Notes: generated by a model not told the origin, from the sequence alone. Shown: positions 34,167 through 43,758, counted from the first letter of the stretch. The stretch: 64,000 nt of DNA from Paenibacillus tyrphae (GCF_024158745.1 NZ_JAMZAW010000017.1:62001-126000), one strand, 5' to 3'. Program-made: numbers and translations.

Positions 34167-34568
34167 TTAGCGGCGGCCGTCGAACCACAGCTTGCGGTAG
34201 TCGACCCAGCCGAGCGAGCTGAGCGAGACGTCCCGCAGTCCCGGCAGGTACGAGGCGGACTGCTGCCAGCGGTACCACAGGATGACGGCGCGCTCCTGCA
34301 GGAGCGTTTCTTCCAGCTGGCCGAGCAGCGCTAACCGGCGGGCGCGGGAAGGCTCCCCGGGAAGTTCGGCGCACAGACGGCGCGCTATTTCACGCAGCTC
34401 CGGAGGCAAGCAGCGCCTCACGGGGCTGTTTGCGTTAGCCAGCAGGGCGAGCAGCGTCCACTCCGCATCTTCTTGCACCGGCTGCTCCAGCAAGTACAAG
34501 TCCGCCGCGGCGAGCGTATTCTCTTCAAATAAGAGATAAATGTCGGAAGCAAATAGTATAACGCTCAA
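34167..34568 (-). pseudogene. Truncated SgrR-type transcriptional regulator, C-terminal remnant
   Basis: An open frame of 133 codons whose end, LPGLRDVSLSSLGWVDYRKLWF, is the C-terminus of SgrR-family regulators (winged HTH plus solute-binding-like domain, normally about 550-600 residues). The body (EDAEWTLLALLANANSPVRR..., quoted in part) matches the last quarter only. No HTH domain is present. The coding similarity stops near 34560, where the sequence abruptly becomes AT-rich. The only available start is a TTG without a ribosome site. I read it as a dead 3' fragment. Confidence 0.75.
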
Positions 34569-34719
34569 AATTACATTAATTTACTTGATTGGTATATTGA
34601 AATAAATTATAATTAATATTGTAATTTATTACTAATTAATCCTTTTATTCGAAGGAGGTGTGGTATATCAATAATTAAAGATTGACTCAAACAATCTTAT
34701 CATAAATGGGAGGTTAGGG

Positions 34720-35901
34720 ATGAAAACAAAAGGGCTCATGACACTAGCCGTATTGCTGTTTCTATCAACATTCGCCGGATCTTTTTCGACTGCGAAAGCA
34801 GCAGCTTCTTCTGTAAAACCTCAAGTAAGCGCTGGAAATTTATCGGGCTACGCTCTAAAAAGCGATGGGACCGTATGGGCTTGGGGCAATAACGGTTCTG
34901 GAAGATTAGGGGACGGTACGACAACCAATAGTACTGTCCCCGTCCAAGTATCAGGTTTAGACTCAGTCATTCAAATTGCGGCTGGGGGTAGTCATTGCCT
35001 CGCACTGAAGAGTGATGGGAGCGTTTGGGCTTGGGGAGCAAATACGACTGGGGCTCTTGGGAATGGTACAAAAAAAGCCAGTAAGTCTCCGGAACAAGTG
35101 CAATATTTAAATTCGGTTATTGCCATTGCAGCAAACGATAATTCCAGTATGGCCCTGAAAAGCGATGGGACTGTTTGGGCTTGGGGGTCAAATGCATATA
35201 AAAAATTAGGTATTGGTACCACTTCAGACTCACAGGTTTCTCCCGTTAAAGTACATAATCTGAATAATATTGTATCTATTTCGATGGGATTTACCCATTC
35301 CTTAGCTCTTCAAAACGACGGGACCGTATGGGCTTGGGGGGCAAAGGGGAACAATGATTATACTTTAGGGGATGGTACTAAAAATGGTCAAGCAGAGCCA
35401 ATAATAGTTTCAAACCTGGATCAAGTTACTTTTATTAATGCAGGCACGAATTCCAGCATGGTGATAAAACAGGATGGCAGCTTGTGGCAGTGGGGAGCTG
35501 GATATGCAAATGGCATTAGAGGGAATGTACCAACTCAGTTTCCGAAACAAATGAGCTATGTTGATGCGGTTAAATATGTTACTACATATCATGATAGAGC
35601 AACTTTTATAAAACCAGATGGCAGTATTTATTCGATAGGAGCGGTAACCGAAGGATTTCTTGGGACAGGTCAGACATCCGGTGAGAATCAATATATCCCA
35701 TACCCTGTTGTACTTTCAGACTTAGCAACTCCGTTAAAGGACATGACTTCTCTGGCGATGGAAAATTTATTTACTTTGGCTATAAAAAAGGATGGCACCG
35801 TGTGGGCCTGGGGACATAATACATCAGGACAACTCGGTGATGGAACAAAAACGAATAAAAATTACGCTGTACAAATTTCTGGCTTAAACCTATTGGAATA
35901 A
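34720..35901 (+). CDS. Secreted RCC1-repeat beta-propeller protein
   Basis: A 393-residue protein with a signal peptide (MKTKGLMTLAVLLFLSTFAG, cleavage near residue 30) followed by seven RCC1-type repeats, most of form ALKSDGTVWAWG then LGDGT. Repeats five and six are degenerate. Seven blades would close a propeller as in BLIP-II and RCC1. GGGAGG lies 10 bases upstream of the ATG. A small hairpin (AAGATTG/CAATCTT, 34677-34697) precedes the ribosome site. The gene is strongly AT-rich compared with the flanks. Binding partner unknown. Confidence 0.9.
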   Translation: MKTKGLMTLAVLLFLSTFAGSFSTAKAAASSVKPQVSAGNLSGYALKSDGTVWAWGNNGSGRLGDGTTTNSTVPVQVSGLDSVIQIAAGGSHCLALKSDGSVWAWGANTTGALGNGTKKASKSPEQVQYLNSVIAIAANDNSSMALKSDGTVWAWGSNAYKKLGIGTTSDSQVSPVKVHNLNNIVSISMGFTHSLALQNDGTVWAWGAKGNNDYTLGDGTKNGQAEPIIVSNLDQVTFINAGTNSSMVIKQDGSLWQWGAGYANGIRGNVPTQFPKQMSYVDAVKYVTTYHDRATFIKPDGSIYSIGAVTEGFLGTGQTSGENQYIPYPVVLSDLATPLKDMTSLAMENLFTLAIKKDGTVWAWGHNTSGQLGDGTKTNKNYAVQISGLNLLE

Positions 35902-36004
35902 TAATTCAACATATTGAAAAAACGGTTCCTCAAAGAACTTTACATGGTGACTATGGAATGTTTATTTCTACTAGTCATGAATTTTTTTGATAACTGATTT
36001 ACAT

Positions 36005-36055
36005 AAGGGTACGAAAACTTTTCTTATAAAAGAATAGTTCCGTATCCTTTTTTTT
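36005..36055 (+). terminator. Terminator of the RCC1 gene
   Basis: AAGGGTACG (36005-36013) pairs with CGTATCCTT (36041-36049) with one G-U pair, an inner AACTTTT/AATAGTT stem, and eight T. The rest of the 315-base spacer 35902-36216 shows no gene; a stretch near 36060-36170 has a short GC-richer part that I could not identify. Confidence 0.82.
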
Positions 36056-36216
36056 GGGCAGAGAGGTTGCTGCAAAATGGGGCGTGATAAAAAACAAAGG
36101 GCAGTCCCTCGGCTATTATTGAATAGCTTTTGAGAACGGCCCTGAGATTAGTCAAACTAGCTTTTCAAGGGTTGTTATCCACTGGTTGTTTTCTATTGCA
36201 ATGGTTTTTTATTGTA

Positions 36217-37392
36217 TTAATCCGCTTTAAAGTAAAGGGCATAAGGCAATGTAGCAGACGCAGGAATCATTGTTCTAAGTATGAAACTTTTACTATTACT
36301 TACTGATCTTGCTTTATTTTTACTAAAATGATCTTTATCATTTGGTTTTGGGGTTTTAGAGATGCCATTAATTTGATATACAAGATGTCCAGGAGCGCTG
36401 CCCGCACTTCCGAATAACGTGCTAACTGCCGTTGAACTTGTTAAATTAATGGTAATATTATAGTCTGTTAACCAATAAGCATTTCGTACTTTTCCACGCC
36501 AAACTACGGGTGTTTGATTGATCGAATTGCCATCTTTATCCCATCTTGTGTATAATTGCTCTTGCTCATTTGTATATCCTGGATTATCGGCTAGTTTAAT
36601 ATATTTTGTCGTTGTATTATTAATATTTAGATTAATGGTTCCGTCCCTCCCCCAATGGGCCAATAAACCACGATAATCATCCGAATTTGTCGAAGTTTCA
36701 TTCGTAGTTGCTATTGTAGACATATATGCCGTTGTATAAGGAATAGGGTCACTTATGGAAGAAGTTGTATTCACGTCTGAAACTTTAACACTCGCACTAC
36801 TGCCATCCGAATTTATAGCATTGAATTCCGCAAAATAAACCATTGCTTTATGTGAAGCTATATCACTCGAATATTGGTATTTATATGTATCTCCTGCTGA
36901 AAGAGTTGCTATAAGTGTTGGATTGGAGGATGCACTCATAAAACTATTTGCAGCGCTTTTTGCGGCCGGGCCTATATCTTTTGCGGCAGCATTACCGTAG
37001 CCGAACTTATTTCTATAAACTTTTACAGTTTGAGTAGAGGTATTTTTAATAACAATCCAGAATCTTAGAGTGCTTGAACTTCTGTTTGCATGAGATGACC
37101 AAAATCTGAAAGCGCCTGTCACCGTATCGGTATACAAAGTTCTATTCACTTGTCCTCTTACAACGGAGCCATCATCCCTCTTAGCACCATCACTGAAAAT
37201 AGATTCAGGGGCATTTGATGCAAAAACCTGTCCACCTGTAAAAGAGAAGCTAACATTACTTGAATTGAATGGTTCCATTGTCGTGGGAAAATTAATTGAT
37301 ACTTCGGTATCTTCCGGGTAGGATGCAAATGCGGAAAACGGTACACCTAAAAATAAAACGATTGAGAAGATGAAAACTAAAGACTTCTTCAT
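36217..37392 (-). CDS. Secreted protein of unknown function
   Basis: A 391-residue AT-rich gene. ATG 37392 is preceded by AAAGGAGG; the signal peptide is MKKSLVFIFSIVLFLGVPFSAFAS. The mature protein is rich in Ser, Thr and Asn, which suggests a beta-rich extracellular fold. Notable parts are FRFWSSHANRSSSTLRFWI (a beta-sandwich-like stretch), KYQYSSDIASHKAMVYFAEF and FGSAGSAPGHLVYQINGIS. I do not recognise the family. It shares the AT-rich island 34.57-37.55 kb with the RCC1 gene and is transcribed towards it. Confidence 0.82.
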   Translation of the reverse strand: MKKSLVFIFSIVLFLGVPFSAFASYPEDTEVSINFPTTMEPFNSSNVSFSFTGGQVFASNAPESIFSDGAKRDDGSVVRGQVNRTLYTDTVTGAFRFWSSHANRSSSTLRFWIVIKNTSTQTVKVYRNKFGYGNAAAKDIGPAAKSAANSFMSASSNPTLIATLSAGDTYKYQYSSDIASHKAMVYFAEFNAINSDGSSASVKVSDVNTTSSISDPIPYTTAYMSTIATTNETSTNSDDYRGLLAHWGRDGTINLNINNTTTKYIKLADNPGYTNEQEQLYTRWDKDGNSINQTPVVWRGKVRNAYWLTDYNITINLTSSTAVSTLFGSAGSAPGHLVYQINGISKTPKPNDKDHFSKNKARSVSNSKSFILRTMIPASATLPYALYFKAD

Positions 37393-37549
37393 ACAATAAC
37401 CTCCTTTAATTATCATTCTAATTTTTCAGTTACTTGCAGTTCTCCACCAACTTCCTAGAATATGGGAAATATAACCCTTTTAATAAGATATCACAAAATG
37501 TAAAAATAGGAAATAATTATAACATTATGAATTGATGAATTCTGGTGAA

Positions 37550-37663
37550 TTCGACGTTTTAAGTGCATTCGGCCCCGGCGGCGTCGGCTTCGCCTGCGCC
37601 GCTCTGATGGCCGTCACCGCCGCAGCCTGGCTCATTTTTCATCGCCGACGGCGTATGCTATAA
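37550..37663 (+). pseudogene. C-terminal remnant of a membrane protein, probably an MFS transporter
   Basis: In this GC-rich stretch one frame reads AFGPGGVGFACAALMAVTA, then AAWLIFHRRRRML and a stop at 37661-37663. That is a last membrane helix with a basic cytoplasmic tail, as at the end of MFS transporters. There is no start, and the frame fails a few codons upstream where the AT-rich island begins. It lies directly before the YdeI-like gene. The rest of the spacer 37393-37549 is AT-rich and holds the promoter of the unknown secreted protein. Confidence 0.5.
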
Positions 37664-37698
37664 TGTGCGGCAACAAGACGTCAAAGGAGCGAATCGAG

Positions 37699-38166
37699 AT
37701 GCAGCAGTTCGAAGCGGGGCTGCACCGGCCCGAAGGGACGGGGACGTGGACGTACTTCACGCTGCCCTTTTCCGTGGAGGCCGTCTTCGGCAGCAAAGGA
37801 CAAGTCAAAGTGAAAGGAACGGTCAACGGCGTGCCGTACCGCAGCTCGGTAATGCCGCACGGCAACGGTACCCACTACATGGTCGTAGGCAAAACGATTC
37901 GCGATGAGGCCGGGGTCGCGCCGGGCGATACGGTGCAGGTCACGATGGAGCCGGACACGGAAGCGCGGACCGTCGAAGTGCCCGGCGATCTGGCCGACAC
38001 TCTGCGCCAAACGGAAGAAGCCGCGTCCCGATTCGACAAGCTGGCGTATTCGCACCGGAAAGAGTTCGTGGACTGGATCGAATCGGCCAAGCGGCCGGAA
38101 ACGCGGGTGAACCGGATCGCGAAAGCCGTAGCGATGGTGCTGGAAGGAAAAAGACCGAAGGGATAG
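37699..38166 (+). CDS. YdeI/OmpD-associated family protein with DUF1905-like domain
   Basis: A 155-residue cytoplasmic protein. Residues 1-90 form the DUF1905-like beta-barrel (FTLPFSVEAVFGSKGQVKVKGTVNG, in pieces, then GDTVQVTMEPD). The C-terminal part with LAYSHRKEFVDWIESAKRPETR and RIAKAVAMVLEG is the YdeI/OmpD-associated region. ATG 37699 has AAAGGAGCG upstream, and a 12-codon longer frame is less likely. The function of these proteins is poorly defined; some are linked to bacteriocin protection. Confidence 0.88.
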   Translation: MQQFEAGLHRPEGTGTWTYFTLPFSVEAVFGSKGQVKVKGTVNGVPYRSSVMPHGNGTHYMVVGKTIRDEAGVAPGDTVQVTMEPDTEARTVEVPGDLADTLRQTEEAASRFDKLAYSHRKEFVDWIESAKRPETRVNRIAKAVAMVLEGKRPKG

Positions 38167-38201
38167 CGGGGCAGTATGGCCGCCGCGGCCGGCACTCGCC
38201 T

Positions 38202-38243
38202 AAAAAAAGCAGGCCATCTCGCGTAGGATGGCCTGCTTTCCCT
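38202..38243. terminator. Bidirectional terminator
   Basis: AAAGCAGGCCATC (38206-38218) pairs with GATGGCCTGCTTT (38227-38239) with A/T runs outside. It lies between converging genes and reaches the stop of the DinB-like gene. Confidence 0.92.
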
Positions 38244-38774
38244 TTATCCGTTGCTTTCCAAATACGCTTTCAGCCGCTCCTTCTGATGAAGATGATGGCG
38301 GTAATGCATCTCCACAAGTCCGAACCATTCTTTCGCGTTAAGCCCGCCGAGTCTAGGATGCTGAACGGTATGCAGCGGGGAGATTTCCTCAAGCAGCGGC
38401 TCCACCTCTTTCATTTGGCGCACTACCGTATTCAACCCTTCGATGATCTGTTGTTTCGTTAGCGGCTGGTCCGGGATAGCCGTCTGGACTTGAATGCGAA
38501 CCGGCGGAAAGCCGCCATTCTTAAAAATCGCTTCTCCCGCTTCCGTCTTCCCTCCTGCTTCAGCGGCTTCATTGGCGCTCTGCTGCCTGCAAAGCTCGAT
38601 ATTCCGAAGCTGCATGTTAAGCGCGGTGTTGATCAGATGGACATACATTTGTCCCAGCGACCATTCGTTCTCGCTTGGCTTACGGGTCAACTGCTCCATG
38701 CTGAACTGCTCTAACTCCTGAATATAATGGTTCGTAATTTCTTCCAAACGTTGTATGATTTCCGGTGTGTTCAT
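38244..38774 (-). CDS. DinB-like (DUF664/YfiT-type) putative metal-dependent protein
   Basis: A 176-residue four-helix protein. The pattern NEWSLGQMYVHLINTALNMQLRN near residue 45 and the final HYRHHLHQKERLK are typical of the DinB superfamily, with His residues suited to bind a metal. Family members include thiol-dependent transferases and damage-induced proteins. ATG 38774 is chosen (GAAAGGGG upstream), an 11-codon longer frame being unlikely. It is monocistronic. Confidence 0.87.
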   Translation of the reverse strand: MNTPEIIQRLEEITNHYIQELEQFSMEQLTRKPSENEWSLGQMYVHLINTALNMQLRNIELCRQQSANEAAEAGGKTEAGEAIFKNGGFPPVRIQVQTAIPDQPLTKQQIIEGLNTVVRQMKEVEPLLEEISPLHTVQHPRLGGLNAKEWFGLVEMHYRHHLHQKERLKAYLESNG

Positions 38775-38939
38775 CGTTTTAACGACCCCTTTCGCATCAG
38801 GTATCAAGCTGCCGACTGCAGCACCAGAACAACGGCGGCATGAATAGCCAATCGTTTATGCTAAACATACCGCCGCGCACCCGTTCTGGATATATATTCT
38901 ATTTTATCATTTTTATTCAATTTAATCGAATAGAATCCT

Positions 38940-40598
38940 TTAGGCTTCCAGCCGGAATCTTTTCAGCTCTTGCTGCATTTCTTCTGCGATGAGCCGCAGC
39001 GTCTTCACCTTCTCTCCTGCCACGTCAAACGCACGCTTCTGTTCAACCGTCGATGCCATGATCTCTTCGCTGCCGGCCGCGGATTGCTCCGTAATCGCGC
39101 TGATGCTCTCAATGGCCTGCTGCACCTGGGTACACATCTCTTGCGAAAGGTTCATGTCGTCCGATAGCTCGGCCAGATGACTCGCAACCTTCTGCACCTT
39201 CTCGGAAATTTCGGCAAAAGATTGTCCTGTCGAGGAGGCAGCTTCCTCCTGTACGCGGCATAACTCCATACTCTCCGACACGGAATCTTTCACCTTATTC
39301 ATCGCCGAGCCGATCCCTTCGACCGCCTGGAAAATTTGCTTCGCGGCCCTTACCGACTGGTCTGCCAGCTTCTTCACCTCTCCAGCAACGACCGCAAAGC
39401 CTTTGCCCGCTTCGCCTGCCCGGGCCGCTTCAATAGATGCGTTCAAAGAAAGCATTGTCGTTTGTCTGGCAAGCTCGGAGACGTAAACGGTCATTTTGGC
39501 AATCTCCGCCGCGTTGCCTTCCAGCTCCTGCACGGTCCGTTCCACGACAAACATGGCGCTCCGATTGTCGGCCACGACCTGCAATTGTTCCTGCATGGTA
39601 CGGCTGCCCAGCTCAATCGCGCGGACCGCTTCTTCGCCGTACTCCGCCGACCGCGCGGTTTCCGCAAGATTCGCCTCGAATTTCCGCGCCATCTCGTCTA
39701 CGAGAGATACCGTCATCGTTAAATCTTCCGCGATTTTTTGACTACCGATGGCCAACTCCTCCGTAGCCGTCGCCACCTGGGCGACGATTCCCTGCATCGT
39801 ATCGTTGTTCCGATCAATGTCTCTTGCCATGTCGTCCACGCGAGTGCCGGCTTGATCTACTGAACGGACAATGCCGCGCAGGTTGTCGATCATTACCCCG
39901 AACGATCCGTTCAGTTCGTCCAGCTCGTCCCGTCCCTTCGTTTCGGCCAGTTCGATCGTCAGGTTGCCCTGCGAGAGATGTTTCGCAGCGTCGTTCAACC
40001 GGCGAATCCGCCGGACGAGCTGCCTAGCCGCAAACGTATTATACGCACCGACCGCCACGAGCAGCAGTATGCCTCCTGCCAGAGCCAACTGCCACGTAAA
40101 CCGGATGCTTCGCGTCAAGTGACCGGTATATTCGTCGTACCGCGCCTGCATCTGGAGGTCGAGCATATGAATATCGTTCTGTATGCCCAGCGTACGAATG
40201 GATTGCCGCTTCGCCTCCGGGCTGCTCTTATCGTTTAACGCCTGATAGGCAGCCGCCGCCAGCTCTTTAAACTTCGTATCGATGCTCGCAAGCAGCTTTT
40301 GCTGCTCTTCCGACAGCGCAGTCCCGCCGGTCAAAGCCGTGATCGTTTTCGCCGCTTGGCCCAGTTGACTTTTTACTCCCGCCTTGTTGCTCTCGGTCAT
40401 GGAGGACGAATAATTGTTCAATCCCTGACCGATCTGGATCATGCTGCTCTTCAGCTCCCGGATGTTCATCATCGCAGGAACCAGCTCATTGTTTTGCGAG
40501 TTAATGCTTACCAATTGAAAAATAATATAGGCCACCAAAGCCAAGGACGCGAGCAGCGAGATCATCGCGCTGCGTACCAGTTTGCCCTGCAGTTTCAT
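38940..40598 (-). CDS. Methyl-accepting chemotaxis protein
   Basis: A 552-residue chemoreceptor. There is a membrane segment at about residues 9-30 ([19 protein letters not shown]), a helical four-helix-bundle-like periplasmic domain (about 35-170), a second segment at about 173-193, a HAMP domain ([20 protein letters not shown]), and a long cytoplasmic coiled coil with the signalling tip ([24 protein letters not shown]). ATG 40598 has ACGGAGGAAG upstream. It follows 22 bases after the BMP lipoprotein gene in one operon, which suggests that the lipoprotein presents a ligand to it. Confidence 0.93.
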   Translation of the reverse strand: MKLQGKLVRSAMISLLASLALVAYIIFQLVSINSQNNELVPAMMNIRELKSSMIQIGQGLNNYSSSMTESNKAGVKSQLGQAAKTITALTGGTALSEEQQKLLASIDTKFKELAAAAYQALNDKSSPEAKRQSIRTLGIQNDIHMLDLQMQARYDEYTGHLTRSIRFTWQLALAGGILLLVAVGAYNTFAARQLVRRIRRLNDAAKHLSQGNLTIELAETKGRDELDELNGSFGVMIDNLRGIVRSVDQAGTRVDDMARDIDRNNDTMQGIVAQVATATEELAIGSQKIAEDLTMTVSLVDEMARKFEANLAETARSAEYGEEAVRAIELGSRTMQEQLQVVADNRSAMFVVERTVQELEGNAAEIAKMTVYVSELARQTTMLSLNASIEAARAGEAGKGFAVVAGEVKKLADQSVRAAKQIFQAVEGIGSAMNKVKDSVSESMELCRVQEEAASSTGQSFAEISEKVQKVASHLAELSDDMNLSQEMCTQVQQAIESISAITEQSAAGSEEIMASTVEQKRAFDVAGEKVKTLRLIAEEMQQELKRFRLEA

Positions 40599-40620
40599 CG
40601 CTTCTTCCTCCGTTGCCGAA

Positions 40621-41622
40621 TCATGGGGTTGGGATCGTGACGCTTCCGGCCGCAAGCTTCTGGATCAGGTCGTCAACCTTCTGCTGCTGCTCCGGCTGTA
40701 AGGAAATGACTCGGATCGGCGAGAGGCCGACGCCATTCTCCTTCAGTCCGAATACCATATGCTTCTGCGGAAAACGGCCCGAATTTTGCACAAAAGATTT
40801 CACCGCCAGATCGATGGCAACGTCAATATTTTTCAGCATCGACGTCACAACGGCTTTCTCCGCCATGAAAAATTGATCCGTATCGACGCCAATCCCGTAT
40901 TTTCCGCGCTTCGCCGCTTCCTGCAGCACTCCGACGCCCGTAAAACCCGCTGCCGAATACAGGACATCGACCTTTTGTTTATCGATCATCCCGCCGGCAA
41001 TTTGCACGCCAAGCGCGGCATTGCCAAAATCTCCGGCATAGGCTGCGGTGACCTCGGCTTTCGGATTGACCGCTTTGACCCCCTGCTCGAAGCCGTTCTG
41101 AAATTTGTGAATGAGCGGCACGTCCGCCCCGCCCACAAAACCGACCGCGTTCGAACGGGTAACCAGACCGGCAATCGCTCCGGCGAGGAAGCTTCCTTCC
41201 TCCTCCTTAAACGTAATCGAAGCCACGTTCGGCAGGTCCGACGTCTCATCGACAATGATAAACTGCCGGTCCGGATGCTGCTTCGCGGCTTTCTCCAAGC
41301 TGTCCTTGATCATAAAGCCCAAACCGATCACAAGATCGCAGTCGTCCTGCGCCAGCTGCTCGAACCCTGCATCATACGTTTTCGTCTTGGCGATCTCCCG
41401 ATAATCAAAAACGATGCCTTGCTCGTCACGGGCCTTGATCAGCCCCTGAAACGCGGCATCGCTAAAAGACTGATCTCCCAACCCGACTTCCGACAGCATA
41501 ATACCGATCTTCATTGGTCGCTGCGCCGCCTGTTCCGCCTGTTGCGCGCAACCGGCAAGCAACCACAGGCTTACAAGAAGTGAAATCCAACGTATCATCG
41601 CTTGTCTGCCCTTCCTCTTCAT
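40621..41622 (-). CDS. BMP/PnrA-family substrate-binding lipoprotein
   Basis: A 333-residue lipoprotein (lipobox LLAGC, Cys25) of the Bmp/PnrA nucleoside- or autoinducer-type binding family: [59 protein letters not shown] and [14 protein letters not shown] are family blocks (shown in part). Such proteins usually accompany ABC permease and ATPase genes, but none is here; the only partner is a chemoreceptor 22 bases downstream. AGAGGTGAC precedes the ATG. Inferred role: chemotactic ligand capture; nucleoside uptake with distant permeases is the alternative. Confidence 0.9.
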   Translation of the reverse strand: MKRKGRQAMIRWISLLVSLWLLAGCAQQAEQAAQRPMKIGIMLSEVGLGDQSFSDAAFQGLIKARDEQGIVFDYREIAKTKTYDAGFEQLAQDDCDLVIGLGFMIKDSLEKAAKQHPDRQFIIVDETSDLPNVASITFKEEEGSFLAGAIAGLVTRSNAVGFVGGADVPLIHKFQNGFEQGVKAVNPKAEVTAAYAGDFGNAALGVQIAGGMIDKQKVDVLYSAAGFTGVGVLQEAAKRGKYGIGVDTDQFFMAEKAVVTSMLKNIDVAIDLAVKSFVQNSGRFPQKHMVFGLKENGVGLSPIRVISLQPEQQQKVDDLIQKLAAGSVTIPTP

Positions 41623-41731
41623 TGTCCGTCACCTCTTGTGTTATGTAAAAAAATTTAGTACCTTTAATATATCGTGCAGAGACAGCCGTAAATAAAGAGT
41701 TAATATTATATTTAAAAACGGCGTAACCGCG

Positions 41732-41778
41732 AAAAAGCTTAATCAAGCGATGCCGCGGCATGCTTGATTAAGCTTTTT
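41732..41778. terminator. Bidirectional terminator after the GNAT gene
   Basis: AAAAAGCTTAATCAAGC (41732-41748) pairs with GCTTGATTAAGCTTTTT (41762-41778). On the minus strand it ends the GNAT gene before the BMP-chemoreceptor operon. Confidence 0.93.
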
Positions 41779-41818
41779 GGTTATTGAGCGTTCAAGGCTG
41801 CTTGTTCCCCTGCTCCCC

Positions 41819-42241
41819 TTACTGTGCCGCAGCCGGGATCGGCCGCCGCATCAGCTCCTGCCGCTCGAAGCCGTACTGCTCATACAGCCCGTGCGCGTCC
41901 TTGGTGCCAAGCACCATCCGGGTACCTTGCACCGCCGGATGCTCCACCAGAAACTGCATCAGCGACTTGCCGAGCCCCTGCCCCCGGTGATCGGGGTGTA
42001 CGATAACGTCGCAGACCCAAGCGAACGTGGCGTAATCCGTCACCACCCGCATGAAGCCCACCTGCGCCTCCCCATGATAAAGGCCGAAGCAGAGCGAATT
42101 TTCAAAACTCCGCAGCACCGTCTCCTTGCTTCGGTGCGCAGCCCAGTAGCTTGTCTGCAAAAGCGCATAAATCACATCCGGCTGCAGCTCTTCCCAGCAA
42201 TCGTTAATGCGGTACGGCAGCGTGTCGTGCTTCCATTCCAT
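41819..42241 (-). CDS. GNAT-family N-acetyltransferase
   Basis: A 140-residue acetyltransferase. The acetyl-CoA loop VHPDHRGQGLGKSLMQFLVE is complete, preceded by the beta-strand GFMRVVTDYATFAWVCDVIV. The end KDAHGLYEQYGFERQ is the family's C-terminal block. It is related to the short DUF-free GNATs found next to regulators; the substrate is unknown. It is divergent from the MocR gene with a 119-base shared spacer, so the MocR protein may control it. Confidence 0.92.
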   Translation of the reverse strand: MEWKHDTLPYRINDCWEELQPDVIYALLQTSYWAAHRSKETVLRSFENSLCFGLYHGEAQVGFMRVVTDYATFAWVCDVIVHPDHRGQGLGKSLMQFLVEHPAVQGTRMVLGTKDAHGLYEQYGFERQELMRRPIPAAAQ

Positions 42242-42261
42242 CTGTACCCCTCCTGTAGATG

Positions 42262-42290
42262 TTGGTTTCGTTCATGTCGTTCAGTATAAT
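42262..42290 (+). promoter_or_regulatory. Sigma-A promoter of the MocR-type gene
   Basis: TTGGTT (42262-42267) and TATAAT (42285-42290) are 17 bases apart, 70 bases before the ATG at 42361. It lies in the spacer shared with the divergent GNAT gene. Confidence 0.7.
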
Positions 42291-42360
42291 GGAGACAGAT
42301 GATACCGACGTATTTATTTCTCCCATCTGTACCCGTACAAAATCAAGGGGGACTCTACGC

Positions 42361-43758
42361 ATGAATACGAGCACGGGCTGCAAATTCGAAGCCATCAAAG
42401 CGGACATCCAGCGCAAGCTCGCATCCGGCGCCATCCGGCCGGGCGCCAAGCTGCCTTCGATCCGCGACGTATCCGTACAGTACGGATGCAGCAAAAATAC
42501 GGCCATTCGCGCGTACGACGAGCTGGAACGGGAACACTTGATTTATTCGGTGCCCAAAAGCGGCTACTATGCCGTCGTCCGTTCCGAACAGCCTTCCTCC
42601 GCCGAGCCGTTGGAGCGAATCGACCTCGCCACCGCGACGCCCGACCCGGCGGTTATGCCGTACGCGGACTTTCAGCATTGCTTGAACCAAGCGATCGAGC
42701 GCTACCAGGACCGGCTGTTTTCGTATTCGGACCCGCTCGGCTTTATGTCGCTCCGGCAGGCACTGCACAAGCATCTGACCACGGCACAGGTATTCGCCGA
42801 ACCGGAGCGGATTGCCGTCGTATCCGGTTCTCAGCAGGCGATTCACATGCTGGCCGGCATGCCTTTTCCGAACGGCAAGACGGCCATTCTCGTCGAGCAG
42901 CCCACCTACTTCGGCATGCTCCGCACGCTGGAACTGCTGGGCATCACGGCCATCGGCATCGCCCGCACCGACGAAGGAATCGATCTGGACGAGCTGGAGC
43001 GGCATTTTCGAACGAACACGATCAAATTTTTTTATACCGTGCCGCGGTATCACAACCCGATGGGAACGAGCCTGAGCCAGGAGCAAAAGCAGGCGATCGC
43101 CCGGCTGGCCGAGCGCTACGACGTCTACATCGTGGAGGACGACTATTTGGCCGATTTGGAAATGAAGCGCCGCGCGGACCCGATCTACAGCCTGAACCGC
43201 TCCGGCCACGTCATCTATGTCAAAAGCTTCTCCAAAGTCACGCTGCCGGGCCTGCGGCTCGGTACAGCCGTCCTGCCGCAGCCGCTGCTGGAGACGTTCC
43301 GCCAGTTCAAATCCTCCGCCGATTCGAGCACGTCCGCCTTATCCCAGGCGGCACTGGAGCTTTACTTGACATGCGGCATGTTCGACCGCCACGCCGCATG
43401 GATGCGCGAGCATTACCGCGCACGGATGGAGGCGCTCCGCACGGCGGCCAGCCGTTACCTGCCGCAGGAGGTCGGCTTGCACGTGCCGTACGGCGGCGTC
43501 TTCGCCCGGCTCCTCGTGCCTCCGCCGCTTGAGGCGGACGATCTGCTGGCGGCGCTGAAGCAGCAGAACGTCGCGGCCCTGCCCACCGCGCGAAGCTATC
43601 TGCGCACGTTCGCGAAGGACAACGGCCTGCGCCTGAGCGTCATGCGCGCGAACGAAGCGCAGATCGACGAAGCGATCCGTCGCATCGCCGACTGGATCGA
43701 GCAGGCGCGCCGCCGCAAGCCGCCGCTGCAATGGGACCCGGTCGTCGACTGGATCTAG
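42361..43758 (+). CDS. MocR-type GntR regulator with aminotransferase-fold domain
   Basis: A 465-residue PLP-binding regulator. Residues 5-70 form a GntR winged HTH (GAKLPSIRDVSVQYGCSKNTAIRAY, in part). The rest is a class I aminotransferase fold with the PLP-binding Lys in VKSFSKVTLPGLRLG near residue 290 and VEDDYLADLEM for the PLP Asp. ATG 42361 has AAGGGGGA upstream; a 34-codon longer frame overlaps the promoter and is rejected. MocR proteins act on nearby genes of vitamin B6, amino acid or transport function; here the divergent GNAT gene is the nearest target. Confidence 0.93.
   Translation: MNTSTGCKFEAIKADIQRKLASGAIRPGAKLPSIRDVSVQYGCSKNTAIRAYDELEREHLIYSVPKSGYYAVVRSEQPSSAEPLERIDLATATPDPAVMPYADFQHCLNQAIERYQDRLFSYSDPLGFMSLRQALHKHLTTAQVFAEPERIAVVSGSQQAIHMLAGMPFPNGKTAILVEQPTYFGMLRTLELLGITAIGIARTDEGIDLDELERHFRTNTIKFFYTVPRYHNPMGTSLSQEQKQAIARLAERYDVYIVEDDYLADLEMKRRADPIYSLNRSGHVIYVKSFSKVTLPGLRLGTAVLPQPLLETFRQFKSSADSSTSALSQAALELYLTCGMFDRHAAWMREHYRARMEALRTAASRYLPQEVGLHVPYGGVFARLLVPPPLEADDLLAALKQQNVAALPTARSYLRTFAKDNGLRLSVMRANEAQIDEAIRRIADWIEQARRRKPPLQWDPVVDWI

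Noticed and set aside
34640-34720. Upstream ribosome-like AAGGAGG at about 34652 as the start of a leader peptide
   Set aside because: No start codon at a suitable distance leads to more than a few codons; the real ribosome site of the RCC1 gene is GGGAGG just before 34720.
36056-36180. Possible degraded insertion-sequence end near GGTTGCTGCAAAATGG
   Set aside because: It vaguely resembles some terminal repeats, but there is no matching second end, no transposase fragment and no clear target duplication.
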